Shown piece by piece: positions 6,353-12,241 of a stretch of 17,778 nucleotides of DNA (position 1 is the stretch's first letter; the number at the start of each line of letters is the position of its first letter). Under the pieces are notes generated by a model. That model made no database searches. It was not told the DNA's origin and saw only the letters and a program-made list of their open reading frames with translations. The DNA is from Candidatus Fibrimonadales bacterium (GTDB lineage Bacteria; Fibrobacterota; Fibrobacteria; Fibrobacterales; Fibrobacteraceae): NCBI GenBank assembly GCA_009777135.1, contig WRMM01000005.1, positions 1-17,778 of the forward strand, read 5' to 3'. The position numbers and the translations under genes were made by a program.

Positions 6353-6360
6353 GGAAATGA

Positions 6361-6382
6361 TAAATTAGAAATTTCTAATTTA
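6361..6382. promoter_or_regulatory. Perfect 22-bp palindrome serving as a two-way promoter
   Basis: Bases 6361-6371 (TAAATTAGAAA) are the exact reverse complement of 6372-6382. Each arm contains a CTAATTT box: 6375-6381 on the plus strand, 6 nt before the nadC ATG; and 6368-6362 on the minus strand, 9 nt before the permease GTG. The 35-bp gap between the two start codons thus appears to hold both -10 elements back to back. It could also bind a dimeric repressor. Confidence 0.55.
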
Positions 6383-6387
6383 CCCTC

Positions 6388-7236
6388 ATGTTAAATTTTC
6401 CTGCGCAAGACGCGCAAATTTTAATACGCCTCGCTTTAGACGAAGATATTCGCACTGGCGATGCGACAAGCTTATGGACTTTGCCTGCCAATCAAATTCA
6501 AACCGCAACCCTCATAGCAAAAGAAAACGGAGTTGTGGCCGGGCTTCCTGTTATTCCATTGATATTTGACGAACTCAAAGGCGAAGTGAATATTGAAACT
6601 TTTATCTCCGACGGAACTGCGGTTAAAACAGGCGATAGAATTGCAGCAATTACAGGCGAAACAAAAACGCTTCTCTCTGGCGAAAGAGTGATGCTCAATT
6701 TTTTGCAGCAGCTTTCCGGCGTGGCAACCATAACAAGTAAATTTGCAGAAGCCTTGAAAGGCGGCAAAACTCGTGTTTTAGATACTCGCAAAACTATCCC
6801 GGGATTCAGAACTCTGCAAAAATACGCTGTTCTTGCGGGCGGAGGCTCAAATCATCGCATGGGATTGTGGGATATGGTTTTGGTTAAGGATAATCATATT
6901 GCCGCTGCAGGCGGGGTTTTGGAGGCGTGGAACGCTGTAAAAAAACAGAATACGCAAAATTTGAAAGTTGAAATTGAAGTTGAAAATCTGGAGCAGCTGA
7001 AATTGTTGCTAGGCTTAGGCATAAACCGCATAATGCTAGACAACATGGATAACAAAACCATGCGCGAAGCTGTTCGCATTGTTCAAGAAAGCGGAGACCC
7101 CGTGGAATTGGAAGCCAGCGGAAACATGACATTGGAAAGGGTAAAAGAAATTGCCGATATAGGCGTAGATTTTATTTCCGTAGGCGCTTTGACCCACAGC
7201 GTGAAAGCTTTGGATATATCAATGAGAATAAAATGA
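6388..7236 (+). CDS. nadC: Quinolinate phosphoribosyltransferase (nicotinate-nucleotide pyrophosphorylase, carboxylating)
   Basis: A 282-residue enzyme of de novo NAD synthesis: quinolinate plus PRPP gives nicotinate mononucleotide, CO2 and pyrophosphate. Family motifs are complete: 'LALDEDIRTGDATS' (16-28), 'GERVMLNFLQQLSGVAT' (98-114), 'RVLDTRKTIPGFR' (129-141), 'HRMGLWDMVLVKDNH' (156-170), then 'LDNM' and 'EASGNM' on the barrel strands that hold the substrate phosphates. Length is normal. The ATG follows a CTAATTT box by 6 nt with no Shine-Dalgarno sequence. The stop overlaps the coaX start by 4 bp (ATGA), so the two cofactor genes are translationally coupled. nadA and nadB are not in the window. 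Confidence 0.96.
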   Translation: MLNFPAQDAQILIRLALDEDIRTGDATSLWTLPANQIQTATLIAKENGVVAGLPVIPLIFDELKGEVNIETFISDGTAVKTGDRIAAITGETKTLLSGERVMLNFLQQLSGVATITSKFAEALKGGKTRVLDTRKTIPGFRTLQKYAVLAGGGSNHRMGLWDMVLVKDNHIAAAGGVLEAWNAVKKQNTQNLKVEIEVENLEQLKLLLGLGINRIMLDNMDNKTMREAVRIVQESGDPVELEASGNMTLERVKEIADIGVDFISVGALTHSVKALDISMRIK

Positions 7237-8036
7237 AAAGTACCTTGGTTCTCACAATAGATATAGGCAATAGCCAAACTGCGATAGGCGTTTATAAAAA
7301 TGCCAAAATTGAGGCAAGCTATCGTTTGACAACAAATGACAAAACGACCAGCGATGAAATTTTTTTCAGGATAAACGATTTGGCAAAACACTTTGGCCGC
7401 AAATCAAAGGAAATTACGCATATAGGTTTGAGCAGCGTTGTTCCGCAGCTTGTGCGTCCATGGATCAAAGCTCTTAATGCGTATTTTAACAAACAAATTC
7501 AAATTGTAAGCGCAAAAAACTGCCTTGATTTGCCGATAGCCTATCCGCGCCCCGGCAGCGTTGGTCCCGACCGATTGAGCAATGTAATAGCGTTGCGTTC
7601 GCTGGGACTTTCAAATGGGATTGTTGTGGATATGGGAACAGCAACCACTTTTGATGTTCTGCATAACGGTGGTTTTGCCGGCGGTTTGATTGTGCCGGGC
7701 ATAAGCACGTCTATGGATACCTTAACGGAAAAGGCTGCCATGCTTTTGCCTGTGCCCATAAAATGGACAAATAGATTTGTTGCGAAAAATACGGCTGATG
7801 CCATGCGTGCAGGTATTCTTTACGGATTTTTAGGGCAGCTTGATTTTTTGGTCAACAGCATAAAAAAAGAAATTGGCATGGAAGATATTCCTGTGATTGC
7901 CACAGGTGGCTGGGGGCGAATGCTCTTGAAGCGGACTTCCATAGTAAGAAGGTATGATCCTTATCTGACTTTGGAAGGCATTCGCCAGGTTGCAATTCAT
8001 GGCAATGGATTTAACAATTCGGAGATGGAGGAATAG
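7233..8036 (+). CDS. coaX: Type III pantothenate kinase
   Basis: A 267-residue ASKHA-fold kinase for the first step of coenzyme A synthesis, pantothenate to 4'-phosphopantothenate. CoaX enzymes need a monovalent cation and are not feedback-inhibited by CoA. The phosphate loop 'LTIDIGNSQTAIGV' is at 7-20 with Asp10, 'YPRPGSVGPDRLSNVIAL' at 104-121 (GPDR motif) and 'VVDMGTATTFDVL' at 131-143, with 'GGLIVPGISTSMDTL' after it. All key motifs are intact. It is joined to nadC by an ATGA overlap and ends 23 nt before parA, which has its own promoter box. The gene that usually neighbours coaX, birA, is absent. Confidence 0.96.
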   Translation: MKSTLVLTIDIGNSQTAIGVYKNAKIEASYRLTTNDKTTSDEIFFRINDLAKHFGRKSKEITHIGLSSVVPQLVRPWIKALNAYFNKQIQIVSAKNCLDLPIAYPRPGSVGPDRLSNVIALRSLGLSNGIVVDMGTATTFDVLHNGGFAGGLIVPGISTSMDTLTEKAAMLLPVPIKWTNRFVAKNTADAMRAGILYGFLGQLDFLVNSIKKEIGMEDIPVIATGGWGRMLLKRTSIVRRYDPYLTLEGIRQVAIHGNGFNNSEMEE

Positions 8037-8042
8037 TTTTTT

Positions 8043-8049
8043 CTATATT
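8043..8049 (+). promoter_or_regulatory. -10-like box of the parAB operon
   Basis: TTTTTTCTATATT lies between coaX and parA and ends 10 nt before the parA ATG at 8060. The gap is pyrimidine-rich (ATTCCTCTCA) and has no Shine-Dalgarno sequence. Confidence 0.6.
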
Positions 8050-8059
8050 ATTCCTCTCA

Positions 8060-8857
8060 ATGTCCAAAACAATAGCAATTTGCAATCAGAAAGGCGGTGT
8101 TGGCAAAACAACCACGGCCATTAATTTAGCCGCCTGCTTTGCCGTGCTTGAAAAGAAGACGCTTTTAATAGATATTGACCCGCAGGCTAATGCTAGCCAA
8201 GGCGTGGGCATAAACGAAACTCAAGAAGAGGATATTTACGAGGCTCTTGTTCTAGCTGAAAACCCTAAAGAAGCCTCCATTGAAAGGTTAACCGAAATCA
8301 TAAAACCAATCAGCACTGAATACAAGCTTGAATATCTCAGCATTTTGCCATCCAGCCCAGGGCTTGCAAAACTGGAAATTGAGCTTGTAAATGCCATGAG
8401 CAGAGAACGCAGACTGCAAAGAGTTATAAAAACCTTGGAGAACAATTACGAATATATAATTATAGATGCGCCGCCAAGCTTGAATTTGCTCACCATAAAT
8501 ACGCTAACAGCTGCAAACAGCGTTGTTATACCAGTTCAGTGCGAATATTTTTCGCTTCAGGGAGTAGCCGAGCTGTTGAATACAATAAAACTGGTGCAAA
8601 ACAATCTGAATCCCAATTTGCAAATAGAAGGCGCGCTTCTTACAATGCACACTAGAAACTCTCTCGCAAAACAAGTGGCAGAAGAAATTCGCGAAAATTT
8701 TCCCGGAAAAGTTTTTAACGCAATAATTCCCCGCAATGTGAAACTGGCAGAAGCGCCTTCGCATGGAAAACCTGTTGTGCTTTACGATATTCAATGCCCC
8801 GGCAGCCAAGCGTATATGAAACTGGCAGAAGAAATTCTGGAGACTGCCAATGGGTAA
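8060..8857 (+). CDS. parA: Chromosome-partitioning ATPase ParA (Soj)
   Basis: A 265-residue deviant-Walker ATPase that binds DNA non-specifically as an ATP dimer and, with ParB, moves replication origins apart. Motif order: 'NQKGGVGKTTTAINLA' at 9-24 (deviant Walker A with the signature Lys11), 'LLIDIDPQANASQGVG' at 35-50, 'YIIIDAPPSLNLLT' (Walker B region), and 'VIPVQCEYFSLQGVAELL'. It lacks a long N-terminal helix-turn-helix domain and so is the chromosomal/Soj type. Its stop overlaps the parB start by 8 bp. It opens the parA-parB-LytM-bactofilin run. I found no canonical parS palindrome (CACGTG core) in the window. Confidence 0.95.
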   Translation: MSKTIAICNQKGGVGKTTTAINLAACFAVLEKKTLLIDIDPQANASQGVGINETQEEDIYEALVLAENPKEASIERLTEIIKPISTEYKLEYLSILPSSPGLAKLEIELVNAMSRERRLQRVIKTLENNYEYIIIDAPPSLNLLTINTLTAANSVVIPVQCEYFSLQGVAELLNTIKLVQNNLNPNLQIEGALLTMHTRNSLAKQVAEEIRENFPGKVFNAIIPRNVKLAEAPSHGKPVVLYDIQCPGSQAYMKLAEEILETANG

Positions 8858-9716
8858 AAAATCTATGGCTTTGGGAAGAGGGATGAGCGATATTTTGCGC
8901 GATCGCTCGGCGAACATTGAAGATATTGCATTGGAAAAACCAGGCGCTTCAACAAAAATTTCTATTGAGCTGATAGAGCCAAATCCATTTCAGCCCCGCA
9001 AAGCCTTTGACGAAGAATCTTTGCAGGAACTTGCTGAAAGCATAAAGCAGCATGGTATTTTAGAACCTGTTCTGCTCAGAAAAAATGCAGGGCGCTATCA
9101 GATTGTGAGCGGAGAACGCAGAGTGCGGGCTGCCAAAATTGTTGGCTTTAGCGAAGTTGAAGCGCGTATTTTTGATTTGCTCTCCGATAAAACAATGGCG
9201 GAATGGGCGATTATTGAAAACATTCAGCGCGAAGATTTAAACCCAATGGAAACAGCAAATGCCTACCAGCAGCTTCTGGATTCATACGGCTACACTCACG
9301 AAGTTCTGGCTAGCCGCCTCAACAAGTCTAGAACGGCAATTACCAATTCGCTCCGAATGCTGAAGTTGCCAGAGCAAGTTAAAAAATGGATTGGCGAAGG
9401 AAAACTCTCTGCAGGCGCGGCTCGCTCGCTGCTTTCTCCGAATATAAAAGACCCTGTGATGGCGGCAAAAGAGATTATTGAGCAGGGACTTTCCGTTAGA
9501 GAAGCTGAAGTCCTAGCTCAAGAACCTAAAAAGAAGCCAGACGTGGCGGCTCCTAAAATAAGCCCAGATATGCAAAATTTTTTGAATACTTTGCAAAGAG
9601 CCTTTGGAATAAAAGTTATTTGCAAAACAGGAAAAGACCCTCAAAAAGGAACTTTGATTATAAACTATTCCTCTTACGATGACCTTACCCGTATTCAGCA
9701 AGCCATAAACGCATGA
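8850..9716 (+). CDS. parB: Chromosome-partitioning protein ParB (Spo0J)
   Basis: A 288-residue CTPase clamp that loads at parS sites and spreads. It begins with the usual 'ALGRGMSDIL' lead (7-16). The N-terminal CTP-binding domain has 'PNPFQPRKAF' (44-53), 'GERRVRAAK' (88-96) and 'IIENIQREDLNPMETANAY' (121-139). A helix-turn-helix follows ('THEVLASRLNKSRTAITNSLRML', about 149-171) and then a C-terminal dimerisation region. All hallmark residues, including the GERR arginines, are present. The chosen ATG (8850) overlaps parA by 8 bp and is preceded by CTGGAG as a Shine-Dalgarno sequence; ATG 8865 is possible. The stop overlaps the next gene by 4 bp (ATGA). Confidence 0.95.
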   Translation: MGKKSMALGRGMSDILRDRSANIEDIALEKPGASTKISIELIEPNPFQPRKAFDEESLQELAESIKQHGILEPVLLRKNAGRYQIVSGERRVRAAKIVGFSEVEARIFDLLSDKTMAEWAIIENIQREDLNPMETANAYQQLLDSYGYTHEVLASRLNKSRTAITNSLRMLKLPEQVKKWIGEGKLSAGAARSLLSPNIKDPVMAAKEIIEQGLSVREAEVLAQEPKKKPDVAAPKISPDMQNFLNTLQRAFGIKVICKTGKDPQKGTLIINYSSYDDLTRIQQAINA

Positions 9717-10492
9717 AAAAGCTATACACCATACAGATAATTCCAGAAGGCTCAACAAAAGCAAAGATATACCGCATTAAAAGAATTTGGCTCAAATTAT
9801 TTTCTTGGCTTGTTTGCATTATCGCAATTTTGCTCTGCGTATTTATATGGAAATTCACGGAAATAAACATGCAGCTTGCAAATTCATGGAAATTAAAAGC
9901 CGACAACGAAAGGCTGATAAAACGGCATGCGGAATATGAAGCTGCATTCACCGATCTTGATTCAATTTACGCAATAGAGACCCAAATTCAGAATATTCTT
10001 GAAACTTATCTGGAAAACGACTCAAATAAAATTCGTTCTATTTTAGACAAAAACCGACTAAAGCACATATCTTCAAAAAAAGTTCAGCTAGACTCGGATT
10101 TTGAGGCAGAAATAAATTTGAACAGGCAAAATTTGGAGGTTTTCCCAAATATGCTTCCTGTTATGGGTGCGGTTATCAGCCGGCAGTATTCAGATGAGCA
10201 TAAAGCCGTGGATTTTGCGGCCGCCATGAATGAGCCGGTTTTTGCCACCGCAAGCGGCAGGGTTATTTTTGCAGGCGAAAAGGGAGATCTAGGGCTTATG
10301 GCAGAAATAGACCACGGCGGAATTATAACTCGCTATGCGCATTTGGCGCGTTTTGCGGTAAAAAGAGGGGCAAATGTACGCAAGGGAGAGGTCATTGGCT
10401 TTGTTGGCAACACAGGAAACTCTGATGGAGCGCATTTGCATTATGAAATTATTTTTAATGGAAGAAACGTAAATCCCGAGACTTTTTTCTAA
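9713..10492 (+). CDS. Membrane-anchored M23 (LytM-type) peptidase
   Basis: A 259-residue protein with a cytoplasmic basic N-terminus, one TM helix (about 26-47), a periplasmic helical/coiled-coil stretch (about 50-115) and a LytM domain (about 148-259). The zinc ligands His163 and Asp167 (HKAVD) and His243 in HLH (241-243) are present, as is His210 ('YAHL'), so the enzyme should be active on peptidoglycan cross-links. Its start overlaps parB by 4 bp and the bactofilin gene follows by 44 bp. In Helicobacter and others, paired bactofilin and M23 endopeptidases (CcmA with Csd1-type) shape the cell, so a cell-shape role is inferred here. Confidence 0.92.
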   Translation: MKKLYTIQIIPEGSTKAKIYRIKRIWLKLFSWLVCIIAILLCVFIWKFTEINMQLANSWKLKADNERLIKRHAEYEAAFTDLDSIYAIETQIQNILETYLENDSNKIRSILDKNRLKHISSKKVQLDSDFEAEINLNRQNLEVFPNMLPVMGAVISRQYSDEHKAVDFAAAMNEPVFATASGRVIFAGEKGDLGLMAEIDHGGIITRYAHLARFAVKRGANVRKGEVIGFVGNTGNSDGAHLHYEIIFNGRNVNPETFF

Positions 10493-10499
10493 TTATTTA

Positions 10500-10506
10500 C
10501 TATATT
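10500..10506 (+). promoter_or_regulatory. -10-like box ahead of the bactofilin gene
   Basis: ATTTACTATATT starts 7 nt after the M23 stop and ends 30 nt before the bactofilin ATG. This is the one protein gene in the window with the full box and a real leader, which fits its separate Shine-Dalgarno sequence. Confidence 0.55.
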
Positions 10507-10525
10507 CTAACTCAATTGAATTTTT

Positions 10526-10530
10526 AGAGG
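10526..10530 (+). promoter_or_regulatory. Shine-Dalgarno sequence of the bactofilin gene
   Basis: AGAGG lies 6 nt before the ATG at 10537. It contrasts with the genes whose promoter box leaves no room for such a site. Confidence 0.7.
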
Positions 10531-10536
10531 TTTAGT

Positions 10537-10878
10537 ATGGCAAAATCCAGTGGCGAACTTACTCATTTGAGCTCTTCTACGGTTATAGAGGGCATCATAA
10601 CATTAGATAATGATATTCGCATTGCAGGCTCTATTATAGGCTCCGTAGACACAAATGGCTCGCTGATAGTTGAACGCACAGGCAAAATAAAAGGCGAAAT
10701 AAAGGCAAGCGCAGCAACTATTGCAGGTAAAATCCAAGGCAATATAGAGTGCGATGGTTTAATGATATTGGAAAGCCATTCCAGTTTTTTAGGCGATATA
10801 AAAACTCGTCAAATAGTGATAAACGAAAACGCAGAATTTCAAGGAAACTGCGCAATGCCAATTAGCAACGCAGATTAA
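10537..10878 (+). CDS. Bactofilin
   Basis: A 113-residue cytoskeletal protein of one bactofilin domain (PF04519) with short flexible ends. The body is a right-handed beta-helix built of short repeated strands: 'TVIEGIITLDNDIRIAGSII', 'GSVDTNGSLIVERTGKIKGE', 'IKASAATIAGKIQGNIECDG', 'LMILESHSSFLGDIKTRQIV'. Bactofilins self-assemble without nucleotide into filaments that act as scaffolds at membranes, often steering cell-wall enzymes. The neighbours fit: an M23 endopeptidase directly upstream and parAB before it. It can be transcribed with parAB or from its own box at 10500. It ends 3 nt from the converging U32 gene. Confidence 0.93.
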   Translation: MAKSSGELTHLSSSTVIEGIITLDNDIRIAGSIIGSVDTNGSLIVERTGKIKGEIKASAATIAGKIQGNIECDGLMILESHSSFLGDIKTRQIVINENAEFQGNCAMPISNAD

Positions 10879-10881
10879 TTA

Positions 10882-12120
10882 TTACGTTGTTTTAAATTTA
10901 TAAAGCTTGTCCCCTCTTCTAACCAACTCCTTGACGGGCATTGAGAAGATGCTTGATTTTTGGACTTTGCTTACGTTTTTTTCGTTTTCTCTGAGTTCTG
11001 CGGCTTTTTGTTCCAGCACTCCTGTGGTTGAGCCTATTATGAGTATATCTTCGCCTGCAAGCAGTTCTTCGCCAGTTTCAAATGTTATTTCCGCAACTTT
11101 TATTTTTGCGAAGTAGTTTGTAACTTTGCCTAGATAAATTTTTGTTCTTGCGGATTTTGTGCCATGAACATCAGACCATTCGCCAAGCTTTGCCCCTAGG
11201 TAGTAACCATCCCAAAAACCTCTGTTGAAAACCATGCCCAGTTTTTCTTTTAGCATTTTTGCTTCCTGTTCGCTCCAAGTTCCGTTTAAATAGCTGTCTC
11301 TGGCTTGTTTGTAGCACTCAACCGCAGTTTTTACATATTCAGGCGCACGCGCTCTGCCTTCAATTTTCAGCACGCTGATTCCTGCTTCCATAATTTTGTC
11401 CAAAAATTCAATTGTGCATAAATCTTTTGGAGACATTATGTATTTATTGTCTATAACAAGTTCTTCGTCGGTTTCCAAATCGCGCGCAAGGTAGCCTCGG
11501 CGGCAAATCTGAAAGCATTCGCCTCTGTTTGCGGAGTGGTTGTAGTGATGCAGGCTCATATAGCATTTGCCAGAAGGCGCCATGCAAAGCGCACCATGGC
11601 AAAAAATTTCGATTTTAACCAAATTCCCAGAAGGTCCTTTTATTTGCCGTTTTTCAATTTCTTTGATTATATCCGCAACTTGGAAAATGCTTAATTCTCT
11701 AGCTAAAACCATAACATCGCAATAAGCGGAAAAAAATTCCACCGCTTCTATATTTGAAATGTTCAGCTGCGTTGAAGCATGCAGCTCAACGCTTTTTTTG
11801 CGAGCATAATTCAGCACAGCCATATCAGAAGCTATTATTGCATCAATTTTATTTTGCATTGCCGCATCAACTATTCGCTGCATTTGCTCCATTTCGCTGT
11901 CGTAAATTATTGTATTCAGCGTTAAATATGATTTTACATTTTTCTCTTTGCAAAGAGCGGTTATTTTTGCCAAGTCTTCCAAACTGAAATTGTTTGAGTT
12001 TCTGGCTCTCATATTCAAATTTTCCACGCCAAAATAAACGGAGTCTGCGCCAGCGTTTATAGCTGCCATAAGCGATTCGCAAGAGCCTGCGGGGGCTAGT
12101 ATTTCTATTTGCGCTGGCAT
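10882..12120 (-). CDS. trhP: U32-family tRNA hydroxylation protein (TrhP / YegQ type)
   Basis: A 412-residue U32 'peptidase'. The group is now known to include TrhP, which makes 5-hydroxyuridine at position 34 of tRNAs using prephenate, not a protease. The N-terminal 'EILAPAGSCESLMAAINAGADSVYFG' (6-31) is the barrel signature. The family core is 'EIFCHGALCMAPSGKCYMS' (171-189) and 'NRGECFQICRRGY' (198-210), with four cysteines (179, 186, 202, 206) placed to hold an iron-sulphur cluster. The C-terminal beta region ('RTKIYLGKVTNYFAKIKVAEI') and the length match TrhP better than the larger RlhA. The gene is single and has a CTACTTT box 6 nt before its ATG. Confidence 0.85.
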   Translation of the reverse strand: MPAQIEILAPAGSCESLMAAINAGADSVYFGVENLNMRARNSNNFSLEDLAKITALCKEKNVKSYLTLNTIIYDSEMEQMQRIVDAAMQNKIDAIIASDMAVLNYARKKSVELHASTQLNISNIEAVEFFSAYCDVMVLARELSIFQVADIIKEIEKRQIKGPSGNLVKIEIFCHGALCMAPSGKCYMSLHHYNHSANRGECFQICRRGYLARDLETDEELVIDNKYIMSPKDLCTIEFLDKIMEAGISVLKIEGRARAPEYVKTAVECYKQARDSYLNGTWSEQEAKMLKEKLGMVFNRGFWDGYYLGAKLGEWSDVHGTKSARTKIYLGKVTNYFAKIKVAEITFETGEELLAGEDILIIGSTTGVLEQKAAELRENEKNVSKVQKSSIFSMPVKELVRRGDKLYKFKTT

Positions 12121-12126
12121 ATTTAG

Positions 12127-12133
12127 AAAGTAG
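12127..12133 (-). promoter_or_regulatory. -10-like box of the U32 gene
   Basis: CTACTTT on the minus strand ends 6 nt before the ATG at 12120. It is a weaker match (C in the hexamer centre) but the spacing is the same as in the others. Confidence 0.4.
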
Positions 12134-12227
12134 CAATTTTTTTTGCATTACGCAAAAGAGTGGTGAGGTAAAAAAATGCAAAAGGGGAGAATTAGGTTCT
12201 AAGCTCCGCATGGGAGAGATGCACTTA

Positions 12228-12234
12228 CTATATT
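12228..12234 (+). promoter_or_regulatory. -10-like box of the M6 protease gene
   Basis: CTTACTATATT ends 7 nt before the ATG at 12242. A transcript would start at or within a couple of bases of the start codon. The rest of the 121-bp gap (12121-12241) shows only a weak TTTTGC/GCAAAA hairpin near 12142-12158. Confidence 0.6.
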
Positions 12235-12241
12235 ATAAAAT

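Noticed and set aside
6388..10878. parS sites near parAB
   Set aside because: No CACGTG-centred palindrome resembling the usual parS was found here or elsewhere in the window; sites may be divergent or outside.
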